Assembly (NCBI GenBank): GCA_944548615.1
Contig: OX155951.1
Span: forward strand, 16,913,502-16,977,501
From: Micropterix aruncella
Taxonomy: Eukaryota; Arthropoda; Insecta; Lepidoptera; Micropterigidae
DNA length: 64,000 nt
Reading direction: 5' to 3'
Positions 23,401 to 38,400 of the stretch are shown one piece after another. The position numbers and the translations under genes are program-made. Within the stretch, counting starts at the first letter, position 1; every line of letters starts with the position of its first letter. The notes under the pieces were generated by a model. That model saw only the letters and a program-made list of their open reading frames with translations, was not told the DNA's origin and did no database searches.

Positions 23401-26400
23401 TCGGAAATGGAGATAGTAAACAAGCAGAAAAGGAGAGGTGATAAAATTCCACCTTAAGGCACACCGGCGATAATTCTGGCCCAACTGGAGAGCAAGTTTT
23501 TGACCGATACTCGTTGCTCGCGCCCATGTAAGTAGGAGTGAAACCAGGCAGTGACCGAGGGAGATAGGTTTAGATTACGCAAGCATGCTAAGAGCAGGTC
23601 AAAATCTACCGAGTTGAAGGCACTGCTGAAGTCGAGGAGGATTAGGAACGTCAGCTGACAGCGATCCATAGCAACTCGGATATCCTCAGTAATTTTAGTG
23701 AGAGCGGTTGTAGAACTATGGCTCTCCAGTTGGGCCCGACTGCAGAGGGTTAAGTATGCTAGGTTGAACTAGGAACTCGTTTAACTGAGAGAAGACAATT
23801 CGCTCAAGTATTTTGGAAAGTGTGGAAAATGTAAAATGGAGAAGGTCGAAAGTCCTTGCAAGCTGAGAGATTAGCACTTTTAGGTACAGGAACAACGAGG
23901 GCAGGGTAATTTTTTTTAAAGTAGCTAAATATTCTAAGGAGAATATATTTTTTTACAGACCTGTAATAAAATGGCGGCGTTTTTACCTACCGAGGATCAT
24001 ATTCGTTGTTGCACACTTAATTTTTATTCGGTATTTAATGCAACGGTAACAAGAAAGAAAATTTGTGATATTTATGGAGATATATTGAAGGTCAACAAAT
24101 GTGTCAACGCTGGTTCAGGAAGTTTGCTGCTCGTGATTATGACCTCTCTGACAGGCCTCGAAGTGGACGACCAGCTGATTTTGAAAATAACTATAATAGC
24201 TGATTTAAAATTGTAGTGGAATCTGATCCGAGATCAAGTATACAGGAATTATCGAGGAGCCTTTGGTCCACAAGGTCAACACATCCATTATCTGAGGCCT
24301 ACAAGGAAATTCGTCGATCAATTTGCACTTCATTGCTATCCAGAATTCGTAGAGATAAATTTTAAGCAAAATCGTTATCAGATAGGATAAATAGATCCTT
24401 TAGCTTACCACTAACCGTTCAAGGCAATAGCTTTCTGGAAATCAAACCTCAATACCAACCCCTAAACCAAGTTTAACACTAAGAAATGTGTTACCGTGTG
24501 TTTGGTGTGACTGCAGTGGCATACTTTACTCCGAGTTTTAAAAACCTATACAAACAGATGCTGCTGAGCTATATTGTCTACAATTACAACGGCTATAACC
24601 AGAACTATTGAAAAAGAGGACATCTTTAGTCCATAGAATGTGTAATACGGCAACATGACAATGCCCAGCCACATACAGTGAAACTCACCCGCGAAAAATC
24701 AGAAAATTGCAATGGGATGTTTTACCACACCTGCCGTACACAGTAGATATTGCTCCGCCTGAATATATTTTTTTCAGATTTCTAGAGCGTTTATTACAAA
24801 GTAAAACTTTCGTTTCTCTAGAAGATGTGAGCAGGCACCTTAAGTTACATTTTGCTTCACGGGAATATATTAGGTATTGCTACCTCGGCTATTTGAAAAC
24901 AAAAAGACCCAGGCTACTAAATTCGATCATTTTAATGCTAAATCTAAAAGAAAACCGTGTTGGTTTTTTTTGTGTTGGTTTTTAAATTTTTATTTTTTTG
25001 TGTTGGTTTTTTAAATAAAAACGTGTTGGTTTTTTTAATTAGTGTTTATGATTGTTTAAAAAAAACTAATCTAACCTACCGTAATGTAGGTGTTTTGACA
25101 CTTATTTAAATGCCTATATCTCTCTTCTTTATTGAGTCCGACAAAAGATAATTGCAGTTTCGGAATCAGCGTGGTGAATATAGTCAGGTGATGTTACAAA
25201 ATCAAAAATGTAGAACTGGTAGCAATACCTAATAAGTACACACCGGCACCACACCAATAAAATATCGCGAATATTGTTCACAGACTTAATAGGGACTTAT
25301 ATTGTTTATTGTGTGCGGGAAAGTAAAATTTCTCCTCACAGGCAGAAGAAGACAGGGCCACTGACAGGGCTACACGAGAGGAGCCGAATAAACCAAAGAT
25401 GAATAAACCCGAATGAACGAACGTCAAGCGAAGGTCCGTATCATTATTATATTATCCACATATTATCTTTGGTCCGTATTTATGTGGCTGATGTGCTTGT
25501 AATTCACGTTGGTTTTCTTCGTTAACAACCACTCTTTCAAATGTTACCTATTTGTTTTGTGTGTTTTCTCTCAAAAAATCTCAGGGTTTTTGCTGAATCT
25601 CAAAAGCTGAAAATCGTATATCCGGTGCTGAACTGACTCAGTCCCCCTGCCGCTACCGCAGCTAAGCGATATTTTCTGCTGAAAGTCTCACCCACAGACT
25701 TATTAGGGAACTAGGTCTTACCTCGAACGTTGGATTCTTCTCTGTACACAGCTCACATTCTTGCTGCAAATACGCCATTGCTGATTCGACTGTCATACAT
25801 TGATTAGCAGCGATCAGAGCAGCCACTTTATCGTAATTCAGTTTTAAAAGCTCCATCGCCACTTCAGCCTGCTCCCAGGAAGGGACGATTCCTTCAGCCA
25901 GCAACATTCTTACCTGCCTCTACATAAACATGAAAAAAAAATGAAGGGGAATCCTCATTTAAGCCGAAACAGACGCTCGGATTTGGTACGGCGGACCAAA
26001 TCCGTTTTTGCAACAGACGACCGGACCGGACGTATAAAAAAATGAGCGCACGCCCGGCTTTTCGAACGCGAATTTTTCGGAGGGACTTTTTCAACGTGAC
26101 TTCGAGGCGTTTCGAACGCGACTAGCAAATGGGCGCCAGCCCCGACGGTCCCAAGCCCAAGCACTAATTTTGTACTGAGCGGACCATATCCGACGTGCCG
26201 GCCGTCCACAGTCCACACCCACGGATTTGGTACGGAGCGGACCATATCCGCTCCGGACCGCCGCGGACACAAATAATAATTATTATGGTCGCCGGACGGA
26301 CAGATATGGTTCGGAGCGGACCAAATCCGCGGTCAGGCCGTACCAAATCCGAGCGTCTGTTACGGGTATACATGTAAATGAGCTATAAATAATAGGCTGC

Positions 26401-29400
26401 ATCCCAATTTGTCGCATCCAGATTTGCCGCAAGGCAGTTTTGACAGTTGACTGAAGGGAACACACTATCGGACGCGTCCGTGAGCCGCGGCTTATGGGCA
26501 CGATCACTGATCATATGGCACGATTTGTGTAATGAATTTCTATTGAGCCGTGCACATTATCGGACGTCAGTCGCGGACCCGACCACAAGGCTTCGGACGT
26601 CCGATAGAGATCTGGCAAGTCACGTCCCAAACGACTGTGCATACTGTCCATAAGCCGCGGCAGCGGACGCGTCCGATAGTGTGTTCGTATTCGATTTGAA
26701 TTAGTCTTTCGTTTTCATGTTTTTTTTTTGTTCTAAATCCGAATATTAGTAAGATCTGTCAAACAGCCATTGTGTAAGAGAGTGTGTTTCTTTTCTGCTA
26801 CAATTAAAGGTGTTGTGTGATAAACAACGTTTCATTGTTTCTTTTTGCTCGACCACTGATAATCTCTAAAAATAGATACGCCCCTTGACGTTTCCAGATT
26901 TGCCGCTTTTGTCGTATCTCATCCGCGTTCAGATTCGCTGCATCCTAAATTGCTGCATATGGGAATATCTAGGCTACGGTTACATGAATGAAAATATTTT
27001 CGCAAAGCTACCGCTGAAAAATGTCTGTTTTTTTTCGATCCATACCTTGTTAACTAGACAAATTGTCTGTGTTTAAAAACGCACGTATAAAAAATAGTTA
27101 ATGGGATGAGATATTACCGAATAATCATGAAAATATTAATTACGTTTTTGATATATCGGAGTAAATGGGATCTCGTTTGAAATTGTTGCCAACTCACAAA
27201 TAAGATACTATCGTTATTCGTGCATCGCAATGAATTAATTCATTTTACTCAAATTTAGTAGGTACTTTACTGCCTTCATAGTACGAAAATGCTATATTTA
27301 AAATGATAATTGTTTTCATATTGTCAAATGAAAAAGATCATCATATTATTGTTTATGCAATTATCTGTTCCATTACTTCCCGCATACCTAGAGACTGTGT
27401 GCAATAGTGTGCATCTCCCTCTCCAATTTTAAAATATGCAGTTTTTTAAAGGAATATGGTTATTTAATTCCTAATGTTACTGTGTCTTACAAACATTCAT
27501 ACATATATAATTAAACTATATATTTAAATGTCGTTGCTGCGTCTAAATGCACCTTTGATGTGTTTATGCATCTTTAGGGTTTTCTTCCGTCTAAAGGCAC
27601 TATCGCATTATATAGAAACAAACTGTTAAAAGTTTTCTATGAATTGTATCTAAATGCCTCTTTAGACTGACCTTTTGTGTAATGGACGCGATCACACCCC
27701 TCACAAGAGAAATTATTCAAGTTCAAATGAAGCGTGCCTCCGTGTGTATTTAAAAAGTCTAATCTGTATGTGGCGCGATGGGAAGCGGCAAATTGGGATG
27801 CGGCAAATCTGGAAGATTTATTTTGCTGCTGGGATTCGGCAAAACTTTAGGGATCCAATATTGCTCATCCGACATGAACATGAACTAATCCGAGATTTAC
27901 AGCAAGAATTAATGATATTGATTTCCAATATCTATTTACTTGAATAGCCCGGAAAATAAATATTCTTTTACTGCCCGCTCGCACGTTAATCAATGCTTTG
28001 GCCACTGCCTCCCGCTCTATCCCATACATTTTTCAAGCGTGACGAAAGGTGCCGACCCACTTCCACCCTAAGTCCGCTTTGCGCGTTGGCCAATATATGT
28101 GCCCCTGCCTATGTCTCTCTCTCTCTTTTCATATTTTTTTCTCACGTCACAGTGGGGCCGACTCACGGGCCGACTCGGTTCCACATTAGCGATGTGGCCA
28201 AGCGTTGGCCAACGTGTAGGGCATTAGCGATGCGGCGAAGCATTGGCTAACGTGTAATGCCTGCTCCACACGTTGGCGAGCGCTTTGGCCACTGCCTATG
28301 TCGCTCTCGCTTTTCCCATACATATTTACACGTCACAGTGGTGCCGTCTCATTTCCACCTTAGCAAGATTGGCCAACATTCGCCAACGTGTGCAGCTGGC
28401 ATAAAGGGGGCATAACAAAAAAAAATTGTGTTGGTCACCCGTCCTGCGAGCGTTCCGCTCGCGCGTGTAGTGTGTTGTGTTGCTAGATATAATTATATCT
28501 AGAAAAATGGCATCTAATAAGTCTGTGGTATATTCATGACTGGGTCTAAATTACGCAGGTAAGCCTTCTCAAAAATAACGTGCTAAAATTATATTTTCTT
28601 AAGGAAACAAGGATAGGATATTAAGGATAGAATAGTAAACTGACCTCCGGTGATGCTTCCTTTATTTCGACAACCGTCAAATCGACGACATTCCCATTTA
28701 CCATCACTGATGAAAATGGAAGTCGCTCGGGCTGCGATTCGACTGTCCCAGATTTCCTCAGTTGCGGTCTAGCTCCAGCCATCGTTTCTTCGTCTGTTTC
28801 CGAGGAATAATCGTCGCTCAAGCACGTTTCCGGGAAGAACTGTTTCTTGTCTTCCTTTTTGAGCGTGGTCTGCAGCGTTTTCGGATTCTCCGGCATCTTG
28901 CTGATCTTCAGCAGAGGCGACGGCTTCTTCACCGAAGGATTCAATTTTATTGGAACTGGAATTTTCGGTATTTTTGAAGCCGCCTTACTAAACAGCGTAT
29001 TTTGAAGCTTTCGCACATGCCCGCTTTGGAAATTACCGAAAGGAGACACTTTCACCGTCGGCGAAGTAACTTTCTTTATCGAATTCTTGCGAACTGGAAC
29101 TTTTGAATTTATATTTTTATTGACTTTCATTGGAATATGCGATATTGATACTTTTTTTTTGTCTGTCTGTGACTCTACATTATTAATTTCTGCGTTGACA
29201 TTACTGGCAGCTAAGTCTTGAACATTTTTAATTTCAACGATTTCAACTCTAGGCGTATCGTCGTTCTGTGCAGTATTAGAATCAATTACATTATCTAAAG
29301 CAAGGTCATTTGGTGATTCTAAATTTATCTCATCGTTAACTACCTCTGTTTCAATTGCATTTTCTTCTAAATTGACCTCGATCTCTGTAATTATATTTTC

Positions 29401-32400
29401 GTCATTTATTATTTTAGGTTCATTTGATAGTACCGTTGAGTTTATCATAGATTCATCTACGACACTATTAATTATGGCGGTGCTTTCATTCTCCACATTA
29501 TCTCCTTCAAAATAAATTGTTTCCATTGTCAATTCAATGCTACTACTATTAATTTCGTTCGTTGATTCATTTAAATCTTGCGTTATTCCACTAGGAATCT
29601 TTTCAATTATAAAACTATCTATATTCTGCAAACTTTTTACAATTTCATTTAAGGCCTGTAAGTCTGGTCGAGAACTGTTTGAATAGTGCAATGCTCTGAT
29701 ATCGTCGTCGTCCATTGCTTCTTCGAATTTGTCATTCTCTGACGATGAGGACCCTTCGGATATCGGGCTCTGTTGATCTTGGATTGATATAATAACTGCT
29801 TTGTTATCTTCTACGACGTTTTGTTTGTTTTCTTCTACGTCGATATTTTCCTCCTCGTCCGTTTCAGTTTCAGTATTGTCAGAGCTTTCCGTGTATTCAG
29901 ATTCTTCTTCGCTCAAACTTTCTTCATCACTGGATACTTCGACGTCTATATTTCCATATGAAGCTATATCGGAATGAATTTCATCTTTCATTTGCTGAAT
30001 CAATTTGTGAGTGTTGTCTACGATATCTGACAATTCTTGCGATTTCTGCTCTTTATTTTCAGTGCTGATTTCACTCGGTTGAGTCGGTTGAGGGGCTTCG
30101 ACTTGGGTAATATTTTGTTCGTCTAACTCGGGCAAGGGGCTATTAGTGGTCAACGCATTATATGCATCGATGAATTCTCTTTCCGTTTGCTTGAAATCGT
30201 CAGCAGTTGATTGTTGAATATCGGGTGGCTTAGCAGGGGGTCCCTTCGGAACTGCCGAAGTGGCGATTTCCGCTTGTGCAAGAAGTCGGCGCAGGCTGTT
30301 GACGATATCGAGGGAGGCATTGGGTATGGTCATTTTATGTAGTTCAGGTCTATCAATCTCTAATTCTGCAATTGTGTCATTATTGGAATCAATTATTACC
30401 TGTTGATCGGGAGCTGTTCCATTTAATGGTTTGATCAGTTCGACACTTACCGATTTATCCGCATCGTTTTTCGATGAGTTTGCATCGATTTGCAGTCTAA
30501 TCAACTCTTGCCCCCCTACGATTGCTGCAAAAATATGTTGGTTACTCAGTAGGGTGCGGCTTTTATCGGCGAATCTTTGAATGTTGTTCCCTGCTACGAT
30601 CCGGTATCGGCCAGAAATGAGAGTTGAATTTTGATGAATGATTTAGATATAGTTACCGGATCGCGTTCAGGAGCTCCACCCTCGATTCTCCGGCCATAAT
30701 TCAATGATTATACGGACTTACCCGCCCCGCCTGCGGTCCCCGACGAAGGTGTGACTATACTTGCCCCTTGCCCCGATGTGCCCGCTGCACTTCCCGTGCT
30801 CATACTATTACTGTTGCTATTTTCTGTTTCTGTGCCGCCGGACGGACCCCAAATTTTCATTAGGAACGGTTTGAGTTGAGTTTTTGTCAGCTCTAGATAT
30901 GCTGTTTCAGCATCACCGTGATGCGCGGTTAGACATGTCAGAACGTCCTCGCGGCAGAAGTTGCCTCTTTTGGTAATGTCTGAAAACTGAACGTATTCGA
31001 TTATGGCAGGGATTGCGTCGTGTATTTATCCAAAAAAACTAAAATGTTATATTACCTTCTTTTGACGCTGTTCTACGCACTCGTTCACAGCTTGCCAAAT
31101 ATTTCCTTTGTGTTTCTTAAGAGCTTCTTTAGCTTCTCTGGTGGAGACGGTTCCGACTGTATTCTCTTTTGCTTCCCGGCCGTAGTTAGTGGCCACCGTT
31201 TGGACAGTTTCTATGTGGTTGTTCCAGTTTTCCTTTAGCCATTTCACTGGGTTCTGATCGCCGCAGATGCTCATGGCAGCTTGCAACTCTTCGGCTCCGA
31301 AGTTACTCTGCTCTGCTTCCTGTATTAAAATGAGTGATTTTCAGTTGGGAATTCTATATTTTAACCGCCATACCTATACGAACGTACGTTATACGTCCGC
31401 TATATTATCGCCCGATAGCAATAAACCGTATCACGTACGTTCAAGTACAAAAAAAAAACAAAACAAAAAACCTGAAACCCACAAAACGCACGTGATACGT
31501 TAAATTATTCCTACGATTTTAAATACAAAAAAGGGTCATAAATGTGTCTATCATGTAAAAATATTTCTGGTATACCTACTGTAAACAAGTATTGTTATTA
31601 AAAAATCTAATGAAAGAAACCCAATGGTTTTTTCCTACTTTTTGAATGTAGGATAGGGTGGTTAAAAGAAAATAAAAATACGAACCCGCAGCAATTTAAC
31701 TAGTTCCATTCCTTGCGAGATCATTGCGTCATTCTGGCGCTTTTGTATAATTTGCTCGATTCCTACCGGTTGGCACATATCTGGCGGCTGGGAACCTGCT
31801 CTGTAGATTCTTGGGTCGTCCTGTTAAAATAATAAAATTTTATTCGAAAATGATAAACAAAAACATCAATATTAACCACTGCGATAACCACACCTGTATA
31901 ATATTACATATCATTAATACATTTATATAAGTATATCATATATGTAATATATATTTAATATTTGTATCACCCTATAGTGTTGATAACCGGATGTATCAAA
32001 TATACTGTTTTGTTGAATGTAGTCGTCTCGGTACAAGTCAGGTCTGCGCAGATCTACAATACTTCTGTAAGCGTTCGGCGGGTAGGCTCCAGCATTCATA
32101 GTCTGGTTGAGCATTGAGTTAGACCGACTCCTTGGCGGTCCCATGTGACCCAAACGCCGATGGCGAGATTCTGAATATTGGGTAGGGTGGTGGTAATACT
32201 CGAAAGAGGGCGGACTCTCGTCTCTCGGCGGAGTCGTCGGTAAACTCTGAAAATATATAAAACCGGTGTTACGTCTTATTACAAAGATAGTAATAAAAGT
32301 GGACGTACGTGTGTATCACTGGAGTAAGACTGTCGACTGAACGATCGGTCGCTCTTCTGCGACGTGCCAGATCGACTGTCTTTGTCGATTCTCTGCCGCA

Positions 32401-35400
32401 GGCTTCTGGACGATCGCCTCTTGTTTTTCGATCCGTCGCTCGTCGGTTTAGTTTCGACTTCCTTCGCGGGAGCGGCTGGGTGTTTGACGTTTTCAATCGT
32501 ATCGTACGTCTGGAATAGTTGAATTGAGTTAGATCGTGATATTTGCCGCGTATCGCTACAGTTGATACACACTTGCGTGGATATGCTTTGCGGTAACGGC
32601 GACGTTCCAGTAGATATAGTCCCAGTCATGGCGCCTTCGGAGCGCAAGGATAGAACGCTCTGCGGTCGCGACAGGGTTTTCCCGGCACCGCGATCCGGCG
32701 ACGCTTGCCTCGGCGGGGAAGTCCCGCATCCTGTCGATACTTTATTAGCCGCGTTATCCTTCCGTACTTGTTTTATTCGTACGACAACGTTGCCCTCGGA
32801 TATCCTACTATCTCTCTCCCTATACTGTTCTAATTCCGTTAAGCACGATGCGGAAGGTTTTAAGACCTTATCAGCGATCTGCGGCCCTACAATCACATAC
32901 ACAGCATTAATAACACCATGGAAGTAGGACGTATCGTTTTGTTTCAAAAATGGTGTCTTGTGCGTGTGTAATATGAGTTCATTCTCTCCCCTTTTTTGTG
33001 AAGTATATATCCTACTTCCATGAATAACACCAAAATGTATTGTAAACATTATTATTAAAAAACAAAATTATACATGTCAATATAGATGTCAAAGTCGCAT
33101 TAATTAATTACATTCAGTAAAACACACATATTAAATGCAGAACGTCGGCGAGGAAGGTACTAAGCTACTCGGCGTCATAACATTTTGGTGCCGGGCCAGA
33201 AGGATATTTTTCTCAGCCTACCTTTCTTCGCCTTTTGGGGAGCCGCCTCGACCGCACTCTTCGGCTCGAAGTCGTCGTTCGAGTCCGACTCTACGGCAGC
33301 TTTGGGAGCTCGCACTTTATTAGAAATGTTCATCTTGCTGAGCATGTATGATTCCGCATCGCTGAAGTCGTATATGTTACTGCTCTCCTCGCTCGATTGG
33401 CGGATCATTTTCGCGGTGTTGCTTCGCTGCGCCGCTTTTTTCGGTGGGGGTTTCTTAGCGCTGTCGACTTGAATGGGAGGGGCGGTGGGCGTCTTGCAGC
33501 AAACGTCACAGACTTTCGTCCTGGGCTCGTTGACGAATGTGCAATGTTCGCAGACCCATGGGTGGTCTGGTGTCGGCGGTGGAGGCTCGTCCAGTTTGTC
33601 CTGCGCCTCTTCCTCCTCGTCCTTCGACAGGATCTCACCCTCTTTCACGTCGGACTCGTAATCGAGCGAACTCGCTTTGCTGTTCTTGGAAATCGAGTTG
33701 CGCCTTCTCACGACGCTCTCTGATAAATCGCTCTCGCGTCTTTTCATCGGATGCGCGGCTCTGGGGATTGGCCGCTCCACCCTTTGTTCTTTGACGGCTG
33801 CCGGGGCTTGTGAGCGCCTGCCTCTCAGGCTGTTCCGTCGCCAGACTGCCTGGCCGCTCGTGTCCTCGTCGTCAGAAAATTCGTCTTCGTCTTCGCGCTG
33901 ATGCCGACTTGTCCGCGAGCGCCGGGATCGGACGCTGGCAGCTGGAGACGCGGCGCGAGAATTGGTCCTCGATTGGGCTCTGCTGGATGAACGATTCAGA
34001 CCTGCGGGAGAGAAGCAACTAAAGAGGTGCTGGAATTTATGCATACTGCAAGATCTTTCAAATTGTACAAGAGGGGGTATATTATAACTTTACGCAATGA
34101 AAATGGAAAAGTTGACTTTCGGTATAACTATTAGTGGATATTAGAGAAAATATAATTCCATAAACATATATAAAACGAATTTGTTTTAGTCAGCTTACTT
34201 GTTCTACTAACTACTGAGTAGATAGTGCAAAGTTGAGAAAACTGAGTGGAGAACAGTAGTTATATTAGAGAAAGTATACCTCATAAACGAATATAAAACG
34301 AATTTGTTCTAGTAAGCTTGTTTGTTATCGAATAGTTAACGAGTGAACAACTAATTCCTGAGTAGAGAGTGCAATGTTGAGAAAACTGAGCTGAGAACAG
34401 TCAAACAAGGGCGTTCAAATCCTAAACCATCGCGACTGAAGAGATTCCTGTCCTGCCAAGAATATGCTTCACAAGTGGAATGGCTTCTTTAAACCTGGTC
34501 TTTCACAGACGTTCGAACTGAATGGCTTGTCGATGCTGCATAGCAGAAAACGTGTCGAAAATGGGTTAAATTTATACTAGGTGATTTTATAGTGAAGAAG
34601 AAGCAACTCATTGAGATCATTGCGGTACCTGCTGATTTGACCATCACTTTAGCATGGCAAAAGTCGGTTTAAAAGGGCAACTGAGAATGTTCTCGCTGTT
34701 TTAAAGCAATGCCATATCGTAAAGGCCACGAGGGCTTTCTGGCGAAAATTGTTTCTGTCGATAACATCATTTGGGTTCATGAACCTGAGTCTAATAGCAC
34801 AAGCACGATATGCTAACTCCTGTGGGCTGGAAAAATCATGGTCACAATCTTTTGGGATATCGAAGGTATTCACATAAATTAGAAAGAAATGTGTAGGTAG
34901 GGGATACTGTATTTTGTATCTTGATAATAGTTTACCTTAAACACTTTAATTCTCACAATACTACTCCCATCAAGTACTGATCTGCGATATTTTGTGGTAA
35001 ACTTCATCTTAGGATGTTGTTTGAAAAGTTTTGCTGCATCATTTTTGTGATGGCGAAGAAAAGTTTTTTTTTGGGTTAAAATTCAGAATTTTGGTATGAT
35101 AGTTTGTGGCGATTTTGGTATGATTGTTTTGGAAATGCAGTCTCATCATTATAGTTATTATTTCTGTTATTCAGTAACTATTTGGTGGAACTCTTTTGAG
35201 TTTATTAAAAAACATTGGAATGGTTTTGGGAAAAAGCGATGTTTTTTCATAGGTGCTATGAATATTGCCTGTGCCGCGGTCGTAAATTTTATCAATGTTT
35301 TGAACAGATTTGACATGGCCCCTCCGCTTATTAGAGATGTTTTTAGGAAATAACAATAATTTTACATAGGCGTCGCAGGAATTTTTTCTCGAAAATAAAC

Positions 35401-38400
35401 TGTTTTCAGACTATAGCTACCCCCTCGTGCCGGTGGGTCTGCAGGTACCTAGTTTCGTCACTGTAATCAAATCCTTCATAGAAAGAAAAACCGTGATTTC
35501 CGCATCTCAAATTCTATAGCTCTGAAGAGGGAGTGAATGGGTGGTAAGGTGATCGCTCACATGTATTAAGACAACTGTCTTAAGTCTACCTCAGCCGTTC
35601 ATTAGTCTAAAATATACCTCCAGAAGCGTAATAATAGTGCACCCCGCCAGAAGTGTAATGGGCCCGACTCCAGTCGGTGAATGATATTGGAGCTCCGTTT
35701 GTATTTATTATAAATAGGTATATAGACTTAATATTTCTGAATTCGATTGTGATCATAAATATAATACTTTTAATAATTAAATTTAATTATTATTTGTGTG
35801 TAGAAATTTTGCCTAAGTTCACCTCTATTTAAGGTACAGGAGCCTGTGTTGTCAGGTAAATAACAGTTATTGGGATTTTATTTTCTTCTATTATGATATG
35901 TTATGAATACAATAAAAGTATATTAGTTGATAAATAGTCAAAATTATTCTTACACTAAACTACATGAAAAAAGTTGCATGTCCCGGGCACACGGCGGGCA
36001 CAGGCCGGCGCCCGTGATGCAGTGTGCCCGGCCGATCGCATTTTTCCCGCGCGGGCACGGACATGTCTGAGCGTGAACGGAGCGACTACGACTGACGTGC
36101 AATAGTAAACACGAACGAACAAAAACCGTTTTGGCAATCATTTATTTTGATCTACAGGTCGTATCCTTGATTGTGGAAAGTGGAAAGTAAAAAATATATG
36201 AATAGCGACCTAGGCAATGCCGCCTACAATCGAACGATGTTTTTCTTCTCTCTGTATTTTCTTCTCTCCAGGTATCAGTTTTCGCACCATATTCTTTTAT
36301 TTCCCCTCTCATCCACTGCAATTAATGCAGCACCAATTAAAGCAATTCTTCGTATTTCTGCCATCGCACACGCGGCACGACCGCACTGAAGCTCTATTGC
36401 GTGAATGACTGCTAGTCCGTTATGTATGTGTGTGCGCAACACGGGCAGGCGACAGACTCCTGGCGGGCCAGGCCGCCTGCGGGCAGTCTTGTAGTGAATT
36501 CCCCGCTTTAGTATCATTAAGGAGTACATGCCTACTACGCTAATATTGTATGCCGATTACGAAAACCCATCCAGCTTATTAATGTTAAAAGAGAATACAC
36601 TAGAAAATAGTTTGTTTATTTTACTACCCCCGACCGCGAACAATACCACCCGGGTTTCGAAATTTTGTCACTATCGCTTCTATGACTTACTAATAAAAAT
36701 AGCGTCTCAAGTATAACTTTTTTTTACAACTAACCATTATGTTGCGGCGGCAGCATAGCGGCAGCCGGATAGACCGGCGGGTAACCCCAGGGGCCCATGC
36801 CCATGCCCATACCCATTCCCATGGGCATCCAAGGTGGATGCGCCGCAAAAGCACCTTCTTGCGCATTTAGGCTCATGTTGCTTCCGTAACGCATCCATGG
36901 TGCCCACTCCATCTGCTGCTGGTGATGCTGGCAGTTCATGCAGTTCATCTGAGCCATCGATTGGGCCTGTGTGAAAAAAAAAGAATCAAAGTTGGCAAAG
37001 TTTCCCAATGCCCTATATTGGACCTATATCATGGGAATCAATGCCTATATATACAACAAAACGTAGGTGTTTCTATACATTTCCTTATTCATCTTAAGCA
37101 CGGGAATTTCATGAATATACTCCTGTTCCTTACTGGAATCAGCCAGAATGGCACTGGTCTGGGGTATGGCAGTACAACCACGAGCGACGTGGACTTGAAG
37201 AAGTCTCTTGCGGGGAGATTACGACAGCAAGAGTATGGGCTCATGCTATTGGCCTTCAATGCCAGAATGATTGGACAATAATTGGGGACTTTTGCATTCC
37301 GCCTCCAATGCACTGGAAGGTAATGCTCTATGACTGGACGCCAGAGATGCTGAAATTTTATTTGAATGCCTTTCAGCATACACTTCCAGACCCCAGTAAC
37401 CTCGCTCGTTGGAGCTTTGCCGAGGATAGTTCTTGTCCCCTCTGTAGCAATACCCCTTGCACAGCTAGACACATTCTAGCTGGCTGCAAGGTGGCCTTAG
37501 ATCAAGGACGGTACACTTACCGCCATGACAAAGTTCTCGCTGTTATTCGCGAGGTAATTAGTCTCTCAGTGGCTCGTGCCAACAAGGGTTTGACAGTATC
37601 CTCCAAACCCCCAATACAGTTTGTGCGGGATGGCTCTAAAGGCAAAAAACATTTAACTACAAAACCTTTCTCAATAATCGAGAAAGCTACAGATTGGATT
37701 CTGGAGGTTGATTCGGTCTCTAAGCAGTATAAATTCCCTGAAAGTCTCGGATGCACAGCCCTCCGTCCAGATATAACTCTTTACTCTCTATCTCGGAAGG
37801 TGGCTCTTATTGTAGAATTAACTGTTCCATGGGAATCAAATATCCCAAAAGACCACGAGTACAAATTAAATAAATACCATGATCTTGCAAATGCCGTAAC
37901 CCGGAACGGCTTCACTGTTCACCTTCACGCGGTGGAAGTTGGCGCTCGTGGCCTGCCAGCTAAATCTCTATTTCACATCTTTAAAGATCTTGGCCTTTCC
38001 AGGAAAATAATCAACTCTTTCTTAGAAAAAATATCTAAAACTGCGATTTGCGCATCTCAAATTCTATGGCTTCGAAGGGGGAGTGAATGGGTGGTAAGGT
38101 GAACGCTCACATGTGGCAAGACAGCTGTCCTAAACCTACCACAGCCGGTTCGTAAGTCCGGAATCCACTGATCACCCCCAGAAGTGTAAAAAAAAATTTG
38201 TATTATGATGGGCCCGACTGCGGTCGGTGAATTCCATGGCAGCTCCGTTTGTATTTATTTATATATTTTCATCGGCAAATTCATGCACCGTATTAGGCCA
38301 GAAACACACTTGTCCCACGTACGCAACGTACGCAACTTATTATGACGTCTAGCCCTTGAATTGGCATGAAAACAAAAACAATTATCCCACGCAACGTTGC

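Noticed and set aside
33175..34022. Plus-strand open frames across LUBEL exon 8
   Set aside because: They are shadows of the Arg/Ser-rich NZF exon, caused by its GC-rich codons.
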